A stretch of 64,000 nucleotides of DNA from Tomocerus qinae. Taxonomy: Eukaryota; Arthropoda; Collembola; Entomobryomorpha; Tomoceridae. Below, in pieces: positions 22,592 to 35,153 of the stretch; position 1 is the stretch's first letter; every line of letters starts with the position of its first letter. The translations under genes were made by a program, and so were the position numbers. The stretch is taken from contig CM034546.1 of assembly GCA_020055645.1 (NCBI GenBank), positions 36,890,001-36,954,000 of the forward strand, read 5' to 3'. Below the pieces are notes generated by a model. The model was not told the DNA's origin and made no database searches. It worked only from the letters and a program-made list of their open reading frames with translations.

Positions 22592-22869
22592 CAGTGTTCC
22601 ATTTTAGCCTGCTAAAAATGATTTTGACCAGCCAGCCGGCTAAAGTGACTGAAATGGCTAGTGGCCAAAATGGCCAAAAATCATGGATTTTTAAATTTCC
22701 CGCCAAATCAAGGATGATTTTCTCAGTTCACATAGCCCTATTTGACTGTTTTTGGTCATTTCAGCCATTTCGACCATTTTAGCCACTGCCTAACCAAGAA
22801 TTTCAACCAGCCGGCTGGCCATTTTAGCCAGCCATTTTAACCAACCAGCCGGCTGGTTATCAAACACTG
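22592..22869. mobile_element. 278-bp hAT-like MITE
   Basis: CAGTGTTCCATTTTAGCC at the left, AACACTG at the right, with CCGGCTGG-rich subterminal sequence. Flanks CCCATGAA / CCTAGGAA agree at 6 of 8 positions, consistent with a decayed 8-bp duplication. Confidence 0.65.
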
Positions 22870-22877
22870 CCTAGGAA

Positions 22878-23963
22878 TACCAAGAATGCAAAATGCAGCA
22901 AGCAAAGGTATTATTAGCTGTTGTTGTTGATATGCAATGCATATCAGAAGTTCAGATAAGAGTTAAGATTTTGCACCATTGGTTAGACCCGCTCAATCAC
23001 CATAAAAACCGTGAATGTAGCAAGTAGCAATGTAGCTCTAGCTGGTGATGTAGAGGTGCAATGCAATGTACATGGAAGTGCCTAGCTTAGGTAGCCTACC
23101 ACCTACACACCAACGCTCGCACTTCTAGGGCCATCTCATTTCATAACATTCATGATTTTTATTTAGTCTAGTTATGGGGTCATCATTTGACCTTTTGTGA
23201 CTGTCCACAGGCTGAACTACAACAGCTGCAAAGTCAAATAAGAGCTCGTTGGAAATGTCGGATGATAACTTGGTCCGTGAAGTTCCGTTATTCTTTATAT
23301 CTGTACCCTGATTCCCCATAAGAGGGGATATGTGGTTAATGCAATTAAAATTGCGACCTTATGGACCTTTACGAACCAAGTTATTTCTTTAGCTTTTCAA
23401 CGAGGTATTTTTCGACTCTGTAGCTGTTGTAGAACGACCGGATCTTGGAATCTAAGTTGACAAGTTTTCCATGCAAGCTAAAACATGCACCTTAATACAC
23501 ATTTTCGTTCACGATTGTTACCAGAAGTTATTTATTATAACTTTTTAACAATTATTCAATTTTTGTGGCATTCAATAATTTATTTATGTTCCAGAAAATA
23601 ATTACGGAGAAATTGAGAAAAGACCTTATTGAAAACCCAATCAGAAAGGTGTAAAAGTTCTTTCATTAAAATGATATATAGCTGTAGTTCATGAAACGAT
23701 TTTTTTGAAAATACGAGTAATTTAATAACTATCAGTTTCGAGTATAGAGAATTGATGTGCTTAGAAAGAGAAATGGGATTTTGGGGAACTTTTTGGGCGC
23801 TGTATGGTGTCACCTAATAAGGAGTATTTTTTAACACGTAAGGCTTTGTCTGTTTGTGGACAAGCTTTGGAGACACGTCGGCCTGTTTTGTCTGAGAAAA
23901 AGCCAGGTATATTCCTTCACTTGTTCATGGACTCGGGCTTTCGACACAGCTGTCACAAGCAAA
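22878..23963. other. Upstream region of the split IR
   Basis: No gene seen. An in-frame upstream ATG at 23856 extends the IR frame, but the residues before 23964 do not look like a signal peptide. Confidence 0.45.
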
Positions 23964-25480
23964 ATGGAGTTCAAAAAGCTTTCCCAAGTTTTGATTTGGA
24001 TTTTTGTTGTTCCGACTAGTGATTGCATCCCGAGGCGTTACAACAATTGCGATTTCAATATGGTAACTGGTAAAAATACAGAATGGCAGACAAACTTCTT
24101 GCTGTCGAATCAAATGTCTCAAACATGGACAATTGCTCACTTGTTTTACGATTTGAAACGATTTGGTCGAGATGAAGGCGAACCCCGGGATTTATCAAAG
24201 AATATCTGCTCCGTGAATATCCTACTAGAGTACGATTTGATTTTACTACAACTATTTTTTGGGAAAGAAGTTAACCGTCTTTCTACGACATTTATAATGG
24301 TCTATGAAAGGAAGAAATTCAAACCCTACAAAGAGGAATGGCAATCGTATTGGCAAGGACTCCGGTTACATTTGGCCAGTCCAATTTTTGTCATGGTCAT
24401 CGACAATGTGACTCATCACTCTGTTTACACTGGAAACGTTATGAAAGGAACAAAATTCATTATTGGCGAAACAAAAATCCCAGGAGAAAATTGGGAAGAA
24501 GTTTGGTACTCTCTAAACGGACATCTGAATGGAGTCATAATTGGTGGAATATCTGACATATTTCCATTTGACCATGTCGCAACTTGGCCAATATGCAAAG
24601 AGAGTGTCTATTCTAGAATGAGAATGGGCGACGAACCATGTCCATCTTCATTCCGTGCTGTGGAATTAATGGCTGATAGGTTAAATTTCACTGCAGTTTA
24701 TAATAGAAACTTACAAATTTACGAATACCAAATTTGTGGAGAAATTTTAATGTTGATAGATATAGATGTTTGGGATGAAACACAATTTATTGTATATTCT
24801 GTGGAGAAGTTTCCTTTCTACTGCCCAGCTCCTTTGGAATCTAATTACAGAGGAATTGCCCCGTTGATGGCTCTAGTTGAAGATACATTTGATCAGTATT
24901 GCTGGATACTCATCTTCTCTCTCTTCCCGATTTCATTTCTGCTCATAAGGAAGATAGATTCATCCTTTTGTAAAAACCTGGGATGGAATTTTATCTCCTT
25001 CGTTGCTGTTCTTGTAAATCAGGCAGTCATCACCAATCGTAGAACAACTTCCTACGTTATAATCATCATCACGGGATTTATTCTTAACACTCTCTTTGGA
25101 ACGTGGATGACAAGTGGAGTAATTGCTCCTCATACACAACCAAGACTTTTGGATTTCAGAGATATCATCAATAATAATTACCAACTGTTGATGCAGAGAG
25201 ACGAAAAAATTGAATTGTATGGCGATGGACCGAAATATTTTGATAAATATGGCATGGAGGACAAAATTGCATCAAAACTTTACCTCTATAACTGGGAAGA
25301 AGAATACCCATTAGACCCAGTCCCAGCCGGTGAAAGAAATAAAATTCTTTTCAAATTGTTGACTGACTATTCCAGAAAATTATTTGTCCTCACTACTAAA
25401 GAATCTGCAGAATTCATTGACCTCTCATTATCTACACTTTCAACAGTCGGGCAATGCAAGTTTGCACTTAAACCGGCGGA
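23964..25480 (+). pseudogene. Ionotropic receptor, 5' part, interrupted by a transposon
   Basis: From ATG 23964, 505 codons plus two bases run open: signal peptide, S1 lobe (NCDFNM and EWQT as in the IR at 6945-8921), M1 (after DTFDQYCW), the pore-like stretch and M2 (ending GTWMTSG), and most of S2. At 25481 a transposon begins and the frame runs into its GC-rich end, stopping at 25610. The rest of S2 and M3 resume at 34691. Without the element and one copy of its 8-bp target, the frame would be 659 codons, almost the same as the paralogue's 658. I therefore read this as a recent knock-out of a functional chemoreceptor. I chose 23964 because it gives a signal peptide at the same position as in the paralogue. 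Confidence 0.85.
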
Positions 25481-26380
25481 CGGGGATGCAAAAACTTCTG
25501 AACGCCTCAGTATCCAAGATGGCGCACCTAGACATCGCGCCTCATTTGGGAGCGGGGGGAAAGGGGGGGGTGCCGGGGCCGCGCCCCGTAAGGGGCGCGA
25601 AAATTTTTAGGGGTCATGTGACGGCGAGTATAGGAAAACCCCCTTTAAGCATAATATGAGCGACAAAAAAACTGTCCCAATTTTGGCATTTTTTTGCTGA
25701 AAATAAACCAAAATTGACATAATTTTTTCCCAATCGCAGAAAATCAATTCTTTCCTTTTCTTTAAAAAATTGTATTAAAAATATTAGAATGTTAAAATAC
25801 ATTTTATTTAGAATATTTATTTTTATCTTTTATTGTATATAATATGACAATACTTCAATACATCGTATGGATATACCCAGTGGCAATAACTCTTATTTTA
25901 TATTTCATATTTCATTACTTGTGAAAAAATATTTCCAATATATACAATTGGTTAAGGTTGTAAATCCTGAAATTTTATCCGATTTTTTGACATCTAAGTT
26001 CAAGTTCAAGTTTATTCAAAAACTTTTCATTAAAATCGGAGTTCTTCCATTTTCAACTTTCATTTATTTTTTTGGCAAATTCCCATAAATATTGTAAAAA
26101 TTGAGCACCCCCGATTATGATTAAAATTGGTGCAATTATTATGTTTAGTTTGCAAACAATGCAGAATGTAGATTATCTGCTCTACAGGATGGTATACAGA
26201 CATTTTTGTTACTTAGTCTTTAGGCTAATTAATTAATATGTCAGAGAATAAAAATATGTAAGTGACGACCCTGTGTAGTATATTATGATCAATGGATTTA
26301 AGGTGGAAAGTTTAAGTTAATATTTATAGGACTTTCGGTCTGCTCTAGTATATCGACAAGCTTTGAGGTAGTTAACTTTA

Positions 26381-27790
26381 TTAGTGACTCTCCAACTTGA
26401 AAAAATCTCCATTGTTGGCGAATACCAAAGTGTAAGTCCATTTTACAAACGTGTTTTTAAGACTGTCAATATGCAATTTAGGACGGAACTCAGCATTTTC
26501 AGAAACCACACTTTCCATTCCTTCCACTACAGCTTCGCAGTTAGTACGCAACATACTTGTAAACTTGGAATTAACAACTGAAATATTTTCTATTGCTCTG
26601 TTTTCAACGCTATTGCAAAAGTCATAATACATAGCTAACTCCCTATCTATTTCAATATATTCATTGAGCATGTTTTCTTTTCCTTTTTCTGCTTCTTTTC
26701 TACCAATTTCTGCTACTAGTTTAAGAAATTTTTGCTTCTTTTTAGTGGGTTCCGAATCAATAAGAGCAACTGAAATTCTTTTCGTAAATTCCCTATACTT
26801 CAGTTGGAACTGACGAAAGTATATGCTGTTTGTAAACCGATTGAATGTCAACGATTTCTTGTGGCATTTAAACAATTTTCGGTTGGCTTTTAATAAATCG
26901 ATCTCGAAGATGATTTGCAAATGAGGCAATGAATTTAGCAACTTCCGAACTAGTCTTTTGGCAGCCTGCCTCTCTAATTACTTTAAAACTATCTTGCGTT
27001 GTCTCAGATGCCACTACTGATTGTGATGCAATGCTTCTATATGTTCGTCGGATCACATTCTTTTGAAATAAAATGCCCTTTCTCTTATATTGGGCTGTGA
27101 TTCTAACTCAGTTTTTACGGACAAGGACAAGGGTCGTTAAACTTAAAGAGTCCTTTTTTCCCGTCACTTTCATCCAAAGACTTTATGTCATTTATTGAAA
27201 GTAGTCTGGTTTTCATGGTATCTAAATCATGTATACCTTTGTTAAAAACTTTTGCTAATTGCCACGGAAGCAACGCTACCTTCTAAAAAGTCTTGGAAAG
27301 AAAATTTATATGCTCATAAACATCATACAAAGCAGTAACCCCATATACAAATTTTGCTGCTTCCAATTCTCTAATCATCGTTTCATTTCTAGTTTACTGT
27401 TGACTGAAATATGCGTAGTAATTATAATTCATAGTTGTGTGAAAAAATTTGCACACTATGTAACTGTAAGTTGCAAAAAGAGTGTCCGAAAATTGTATTG
27501 GCTTCATAGCTGAATTTTCGGATAATTCTAAAAGCCCTTCCATTGAACGTCGAATTATTTTCTGAAATTAGTCGTTTACTTTTTGTCGCTATATTTCCTT
27601 TGACTTTGTGTGCATCTTGTTCTGCAAGTTCCAATACATGTCCCACCATAAACTAAACCAATCTTGTCCATCAGTAATGTTCATATTATGTAATAAATGA
27701 TGTGTAATAAATGATCCATAACTTTCAAATGGACAATCTGGCCACCCTTTGCGATTCCAACGAGCCTAAATAATATTAAATTAAAATAAA
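26381..27790 (-). pseudogene. Degenerate reading frames inside the 9.2-kb element
   Basis: Collinear minus-strand fragments look once-coding. One near 27650-27790 contains DGQDWFSLWWDMYWNLQNK. Another near 27140-27400 contains FVYGVTALYDVYEH and KSLDESDGKKGLFKFNDPC. A 186-codon Lys/Glu-rich frame runs 26381-26941. They are separated by stops and frameshifts. I do not recognise the family; it may be the element's own protein or captured host sequence. Confidence 0.4.
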
Positions 27791-27912
27791 CTGAATCCGA
27801 TGCGTCAAAGTCAAATGTACCTACTTATCAATGAAGTAAAATCGCAATCATCATAATGACAAATATTAAATATTTGATAGAAGTGAATTTAATTGTAAAA
27901 AAGTTTTACTGA

Positions 27913-28469
27913 TAGTGTACAAAATTTACCACTTTTTAGGCTTTTTTATCATCACTGTGGTAAAAATGCATTTAATGGTAAAAAGATTGATTAGACAGAT
28001 TGGTACAGTTACTCAAGATTTACTAAAATATAAATTTAAAACTTTTAAGACATTTCCAATTATCTTATTATTAATTAATCAAATTAATCCTACTTTCTTG
28101 ATTGCTCAACGAAATTTATAAAAAATGTTACTAAAACCAAGATTGCATTTGGTATCGCCAAATTAAAATTGCTATGAAGGCTATTTAATTGTAATCAATT
28201 TCTCAATCGGTAAATAAAGGCTATTGCTATGCCCATATTGGTTGAATCCAACTCTGATTGGTGAAAAATTATCAATTTGTAACAGTAATCATCAGCTGCT
28301 AAGCTGTTTCATACTTTGGCACCGAATTTTATTCAAAATGTAAAAACAAAATTTAAGCGAAACAATTTTTACCATTTTAACTGCTAATTTTTAGGCAGTG
28401 GTATTTAACGTGAAATATCATTAAAAACTACTTACCACTGGTAAATGGTGAATAATATGTTGTACACTG
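27913..28469. mobile_element. CAGTGTAC-family MITE, copy A (557 bp)
   Basis: Ends TAGTGTACAAAATTTACCAC / TTGTACACTG, flanks TTTACTGA / ATTACTGA (7 of 8). Same family as 39736-40337 and 57283-57891. The body contains repeated GGTAAAAATGCATTTAATGG. It is nested within the 9.2-kb transposon. Confidence 0.85.
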
Positions 28470-30149
28470 ATTACTGACCTTGCTTTTGACTCTGAATTGT
28501 CAGGCAAATCTGCTGCCAGGGATGTACGGACTTGTTGAGCTTTAACCTTTCCAATATGGTCTTTAACAGCACTGTAGTGATAGAAGTTAAGTCGAATTTT
28601 TCGAATTTAGCTGTAAAACTTAATTCCATAATGTCCGGTTCGTTTGTTGTCTTTTTGTCTGCAATAACGGATACAGAGGTTAGTATTCCCTGGCAGGAAT
28701 TTCAGCTTTTAGGTCCAATGATAATTGATTTCTTAAAATATCGTAAAATTGATTTTGCAAAGCTGCACAAAATTCCCTACTATGATTAATGTGTCCAATA
28801 CTGGTTCCGATAGAGGCCTGCAACTGCAACAACCTTTCAAAGTCAGAGAATTTCCTTGCGGATTTTTACGCAATTTGGCCTACAAACAGCTTTCTCAGCA
28901 ATGTAATTATACTTTGCCAATTCTTTTTTTTTCTTTGGCCATTTCAGTACTACCCTTAGTTAATTTGAACCTCAAAATTCCAGGAAATTTTGACAAATTG
29001 GTTGGAATTTCGTTAATCATAATCACGCAACGCACCATATGCACGTTGCTTCACAATAATTCGGTATCCCTTCATCCTAGCTACACCCTGGTTCATCAAC
29101 ACCTACGGTTTCTACATATTTGAAAGAAAAACAGGAAGTACATCACTTAGCTTGAATGCCATTTTGCTGCGGCCGCTATCTCTTCTTCCTCAGGCGACAG
29201 TTTGGTTTTCAATGGCTTTTGCTTCTCTTTTTTAATTCTGATATTTCTGTTTCTAGCATTTCTATTTTTCTAATGAGGGTTGATTTCGTGTTAACAACAA
29301 GTGAAGCCAGCTAATCAACTGTTACTGGAAGCTCTAATTTATTTGGTGCTAATTTTAACTGGTGAATGTTAAAATGAAGATTAAAATGACAAAAAGTCTG
29401 TTTTTGGCTCCAAAATAAAATAACATTTCTATTGCCAAAATTAGAAATAAATAGGGCTAGAGTACTAAGAAATTCATCATTGATTTAGTTGAAAATTCAA
29501 ATAACATTTTATTTTGCTAACTAAGTCAGGTATTTCTGGTTATTCAAAATCAGTTTTAGCCAGCTAAAATAGAATAAGAAGAGATGGATTAAGATCATCA
29601 TATTAATTCAAATCTATGGAATTTTCCGTTTTTAACTGAATATGGCATAAAAATTAGCGTGAAAAATTTTTGATTTTTGGAAAGTTGTTGGAAACAAGTT
29701 TTTTTTCAAAATAAGAATCTAAAACTCTGTTAAAGAGCATGTAAGCATTATCAAAGCATTTTGGCAATCGAAAATTTTTATTCCTTTTATAAAAATTTCT
29801 TCCTTATTTAAAAACAACGACTAATGGAAACTTAATTGTCTACATCTACTGCAATTGTGCAGTTTTGTTATCGCAAAATTCAACAAATTTGTTGATTGAA
29901 ATCGTATAATAAAAGTTTCTTAGAGCTATTGTTTTTAGGTCACCAATGTCTTTTTACGAGTGCCTTAAAGTTTCAACATTGTAAAATTTATAAAAGTAAT
30001 ACTTTTCTTACTTGGATTATTTTAAATTGTTTTCTGTGATAAAGCTGTAAAAATTTTAGTCAGTAAATTTAGTTAACAAAAACTTACAACCTAAACCAAA
30101 CCAGTAAGTATTTCTGAAGTGAACTCAACAAATTGACACTTTTTATTTG
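28470..30149. other. Interior of the 9.2-kb element, no intact gene
   Basis: AT-rich with short open frames on both strands and none supportable. A GCCAGCTAAAATAGAAT fragment at about 29558 is a scrap of the GGCTAAAA MITE family. Confidence 0.45.
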
Positions 30150-30228
30150 TTTAATCTCTGCGCGAGGCCCCCATAACGTGGGACCCTGGGCAACTGCACA
30201 GTCCGCCCAGTGCTAAGGCCGCCTCTGA
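30150..30228 (-). mobile_element. hAT-type terminus, single end
   Basis: Read on the minus strand it starts CAGAGGCGGCCTTAGCACTG and continues through CCCAGGGTCCCACG, a terminus style common in animal hAT elements. The opposite end was not found, so this is a truncated insertion. Confidence 0.5.
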
Positions 30229-31549
30229 GTTGTTGGTATCGAATTTTTCAAATAAAATCATCGGCCGGTTAATAGCTTCACTGGTAATTAAATTTACAAT
30301 TTTAAACGACCATTGGTTGTTTGTGGCGACTCCATGAACAAGAACTTAAAATCCTCGCCATATGTAGCTCAGTAGCTTCTAACGTTTCTGCAGACTTACT
30401 GCAGACGATAACTTTTCTTCATTTTCTACTACCTGTTGCAAAATTCCCAAGCGTATAATAGAATGAATTTTTTCATCTCCAAATCAGGCCATTGCAATTG
30501 CAGAATACCAGCAATTTCCATCTCTTTTAACTTTAGCTGGAACATAATTTGGCTTTATGACACTTATGACATGATGCAACAATTGAATCTTCTATATTGA
30601 ATTAGTTAGCTTGTATCAATAGAGTCTTCACAAATTTTTTTATGCTTTCAAATGCGTTACAGGGATTTTTGTTGAATACTTCCCAATATTTCTTCACTCT
30701 TTGGTAAAATAACTTTGACATTATTATGCATTGCGTCCAATCGTAATCTTTCATGAGGAAAAATTTCCGTTTCTTATGTATGGTGAATATTTAATGTAAC
30801 GTACAGAGAATAAAATCGGCATGCCGTAAATTATTTTTCAAAGCCGCTTCCCGTTAACTACTATTATAAGTTATAAGTACACTAATATAGCTCAATAAAT
30901 GACTTTTCAGTTTTAAAAATTACATCTATATTTTTTGATTACTATTTTCAAAGATTAAAATCGAAATAATGAATAGAACAGAATTTAAATGAACGATTTC
31001 GATTTCTTGTAGTAGTAATAAGAATGACAAATAAAGCATTAAATTTTGAATATATATTTACATTTGACGGCATTTTGTAGCTCAAAACTTGTTAACGGCA
31101 TTTACGGCAATTAACGGCATGAGGAATTTACGGCACATTCGACAGTCTATGCTAACCTTGGTCGTTGGTAGTAGTTTTGATCACATAGTCGCATATAATA
31201 TATAAAGGAATTTATAACATAATGGCCCATTTTTAATGGCTTCTACATAAATAGATAATTATATTTCACCTTTTGGTGGGCCGTGTGGAAAAGGTACGCC
31301 AAAGGATGAACTATGGGCCTCGCACAGAGCTTTGACAAGAAAAAAATTGTTTATCTTGATTTTACTTCAGAAATATTAGTTTTGGTTTGATAAAATATAT
31401 TTACAACCTTAAATTTTACAGCTTTACCGCAGAACAATTTGCAAAAGAAAAGTATACCGCTTCTATCAAATTTACATTGTTGAAACTTTAAAATCATCTG
31501 GTGGCACTGGTGACTTCCGATTTTGATCAAGAAATTTGTTGCAATTTTT

Positions 31550-31641
31550 GATACCAAAACTACAAAATTGCAGTATTTGTAGAAAATTAATTTTCGATAC
31601 CAAAACTACAAAATTGCAGTATTTGTAGAAAATTAATTTTC
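31550..31641. repeat. Two-copy 46-bp exact tandem duplication
   Basis: The unit starting GATACCAAAACTACAAAATT occurs twice head to tail (31550-31595, 31596-31641) without visible differences. Confidence 0.95.
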
Positions 31642-32919
31642 CATTAGTCGTTGCTTTTAAGCAGGAAAAAGTTTTTGATAAATAAAAGGAATAAAAATAT
31701 TCAAATGCTAAAATGCCTCCGTAGCGATAATATAGAGTTTTAGGGTCTTATTTTTAATCTTTACATCTGTTTTCAATCACATTCAAAAAATCATGTTCAC
31801 AATAATTTATTGCCAAATTCAATTAAGAATGGAAAAATTCCATGGATTTAAATTAATATAAAGATAGTTTGTAGAAACATGTTTGCCTATTGGGGAAAAC
31901 CATATTAAATGTATTTATCCGTTGTACAGTAATTAATAGTAAATTTTAATACTTGAATATAATACTACAATCTTTAAATCTCATATTCTCTTCCGAATTC
32001 CTTTTTAGCTGGCCAAAAATGATTTGGAATAGCCAGGAATTAACTGACAAAACTAGATAAGAGGGCAAAAATAGAGGTTGGAATTTTCAACGATTTTACC
32101 GTCGCCAACGAAAAATCAGCGATGACTATGACTTATCAACGATATCTCTATTTATTTCTTATTTATCAACATACGTAATTGATCTTCCAAATTTTGAGTA
32201 TGAAATAATGGTTTTGAATAACTTACATACATTCATTTTATTGCAGGGAGTAACTGTTTACCGCCAACATGTAGATACTAACAACAGGACTGAGTACTTT
32301 GGTAAAAGTAGGCCTTAGTGTCGAATTTAAAATCCTTAGATTTTAATATTTCTTACCTGCGTTGAAGTCTCGGCGTAGTCAAAGATACTGAATCTTTTGT
32401 TTTTGGTTTAGGGCTGTAATAACAAATATTACTTATGACTTGCAACTTTTAAAGACAAAATACACTTTGTTACAGAATGTGGATATTTAATAAAATTGAG
32501 AATTTAATCAAGGTTTCGAATATCCTCATTTCAGACTCCACTTTCTTGGATGCTCGGGGAATACGGGAAATGTGGGAAATGAATACAAAAAATGTAAATT
32601 ATTATCTTGGCATATTTTACTATCTATTTCCCAATATTTCACACATTTCCAATTCCATTTTGACAGCACCGTGGGAATTGGGAAACTTTGAATTTAACAA
32701 AATAATGACAATTTCATTTAATTACCTCTGCAAACAAAATTCTTGGAGATAAAGCTGACTTTGGTGCAGATGGAGACGTAGGTGAAAGAAAGGAAGATTC
32801 AGGTGACTTTGCTTCGTCACTTTCACTTGATGATGATATCTTTAAATATGAATCAACTTTTGGCTGCCTAGGTTCATGTTCAGGATTGAACCAATTAATT
32901 TTGACTTTTTATTGCCTCT

Positions 32920-33270
32920 TATAGTCAACATTAATCTATTTTGATTTTCTGTTATTTTGATAATCACTATAAATCAAATTTGAATTTCTGTTGATTTTCA
33001 TAGTCAGCATTAATGTTTTGATTTTCTGTTGGTTTTGATAATCAGAAATTCGATTAAGATTGTTTTGATTATCAACATTAATCTATCTTGATTTTATGTA
33101 GATTTTGATAGTCAACATTAATCTGTTTTGATTTTCTGTTGATTTTGATAGTAAACAATAATCTGTTTTGGTATCCTGTCGATTTTAATAGTCATAAATA
33201 ATCTAATGTGATTTTCTGTTGATTTTGATAGTCAATATTAATTTTTTTTGATTTTCTGTTGGTTTTGATA
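32920..33270. repeat. Degenerate tandem repeat
   Basis: Several diverged units built from GATTTTCTGTTGATTTTGAT and AGTCAACATTAATCTGTT, with variable spacing of about 50-60 bp. Confidence 0.75.
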
Positions 33271-34329
33271 ATTTTTATTTTGGATTATGAATTATACTAA
33301 TGTAATTTGAATTGATGTTCACTTAAGTAACCAAAATCATAATTATTCCTACAATTGATATGCCAACAATGTGGACACGGTCCCCTTTACTCAGGCGAGC
33401 TTCTGTTACGGCTTGCTTTAATTACTATAAGCCTTTAAGTTTTATTGAAAATATAATAAGAAAATATCAAAATTGATGCATTTTGACCTAGATTTTCTAT
33501 ATTAATTCCTCTGCCTTTACATGAAAGGATGAAATCGTAAGACTTAAACATGTCCAAATTGTACTGCAGCAAACACTGGCATGCCATATTTTCTCAATTT
33601 TTATAAACAAACGGCGGCAACAGTGGACATTTTTATTATTTTTTGATCTCAGTGAGACTGGGGAAATGCATGAAATTTCCAAAACTGCTGAAAGTACAAC
33701 ATTGCGTTTTACGAAATTACTCCTGGTGGCTTGGCGTCAGTGCGTCACCATTATTTGGACAATCGGCATTGGTAATAAGTTCGCCTTTTGTGGAAGCAAA
33801 GTCTAAACCTTATGTATGGGCTCTTATTTAATGAACAACTATAGGCTATGGCTATTGGTTTCGTAATCACATATCTTACATTTTTAAAATATTTTTTATT
33901 CCCTAAAATCTTTGTGAAACAATTGTCTTTCAGCAGTGGACGAATTTTTAAAACTTCAGGATTCAAGTATGAAACCTATAGACGTTTTTTTGTTTACTAA
34001 TCGGTCGAAATTTTCCATTTTATATTTAGTCTTAATCAAATTATGACATTGAAAATGTTATAATGAAAAAGTAATAATAATTTTTAAAAATTCTAATTAA
34101 ATGTATGAATTCTATAGAGCAATTGGACAATTAATTATCAGTAAAATATGAACTTTTAGATTTAAATGGAATTGGAAATATTTGTTGGGTTGCAGTTAAT
34201 ACTGCCTCGACGATGCGCAGAGCAATTTAATCCCTCATACCTTCAAAACCTGAATGCAAATGAAAAGACCTCTTTTTTCTCTTTGTTTTATTTGTTGTCT
34301 TTCTTGTATTTTCACCTTCTCTGTGTCGA

Positions 34330-34540
34330 GTCTGCTGACTAATTTTCCGCCTTTCCGCCTCAATTTTCGCCTTTTGTCTCTCGGTTTCCGCATTTTGAAC
34401 CTCATTTTTTTGCTTTTGCGCCTCGTTTTTTTGCTTTTGCGCCTCATTTTTTTCCTTTTGCGCCTCATTTTTTGGCTTTTGCGCCTCATTTTTAGCCTTT
34501 CCGCCTCATTTTTCGCTTTTTGCCCCTCACTTTTTGCCAC
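34330..34540 (-). repeat. 21-bp repeat encoding heptads (coiled-coil relic)
   Basis: On the minus strand, units of 21 bp read NEAQKQK in one frame, giving a seven-residue periodicity rich in Lys, Gln, Glu and Ala as in a coiled coil. Flanking frames are shifted by a base. The best guess is a remnant of a transposon-encoded protein. Confidence 0.5.
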
Positions 34541-34690
34541 TTACGACAAAGTCACGTGTGTGTGTAGCCAAACCCGCCCCCTAAGGGGGTGAGTTTGGGC
34601 TAGTACCGCTTTATTACATGTGTTAATGTAAAAAATTCCAAAGTATCCTGGATACTAGGATACTTTAGTTTTTGCATCCCCGCCGGCGGA

Positions 34691-35153
34691 TGAAATCCCG
34701 AGGTCTTATGTCTTTAGTTCGTGCCATCGTCATCATTTCCTATCGTATTTCCAAAGGATGCAGGAGAAAGGAATTCTAACTACTTTGAAGGAGCAAGAAG
34801 AATACTTGAAGTATCGGCCATTGAGACAAATGCGTAGTAAATTGGTTTCTGCACAGAAAGGGCCCGTAGGACTCAACTTGCACACGAAAATCCATACAAT
34901 TTTTATTTTGGCCGGGTATTTATTTCTTGGGTCTGTTATCATTTTTTGTCTTGAGCTCTTTTGGGGTGAAACTGTTTATTTCCTTTCTTTTGGTTTCCTG
35001 GCCCCTGTTTTTCAAAAATGGATAATCTTATTAAAGCGATTGGGGATTTTTTTGAGAAACTTTTGCATGGACACAATCCACTTTTGGCACATTCGGAGAA
35101 CAACAGTTCAGTCATTAAGAGCACAACAAATTTTTGTTCAAAGTTCAAAGTAA
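34691..35153 (+). pseudogene. Ionotropic receptor, 3' part, after the transposon
   Basis: Continues the frame left at 25480 (shared codon GA|T): the end of S2 (IPRSYVFSSCHRHHF, against VPKSYRFINCYRHKF in the paralogue), the KIHTIF motif, M3 and the cytoplasmic tail, stopping at TAA 35153. On its own it has no promoter or signal peptide. Confidence 0.85.

Larger units (their letters stand above)
30229..34234. other. Interior of the 9.2-kb element, AT-rich
   Basis: No gene supported. Two tandem repeats are listed separately. The rest is A/T-rich with frequent stops in all frames. Confidence 0.45.
25481..34682. mobile_element. 9.2-kb DNA transposon inserted in an IR gene
   Basis: Starts CGGGGATGCAAAAACT and ends with its exact reverse complement. 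It is flanked by CCGGCGGA on both sides (25473-25480, 34683-34690), an 8-bp target duplication inside the IR coding sequence. Subterminal AGTATCC words recur in both orientations at the ends. The left end has a GC-rich hairpin (CGCGCCCCGTAAGGGGCGCG), the right end CCGCCCCCTAAGGGGGTG. The interior is AT-rich with degenerate minus-strand frames and nested insertions. No intact transposase was recognised. Eight-bp duplications occur in hAT, P, Merlin and some Mutator-type elements, but these termini match none I know, so the superfamily is open. Confidence 0.88.

Noticed and set aside
34254-34592. 112-codon Leu/Phe-rich plus-strand frame resembling membrane helices
   Set aside because: Antisense shadow of the 21-bp heptad repeat.
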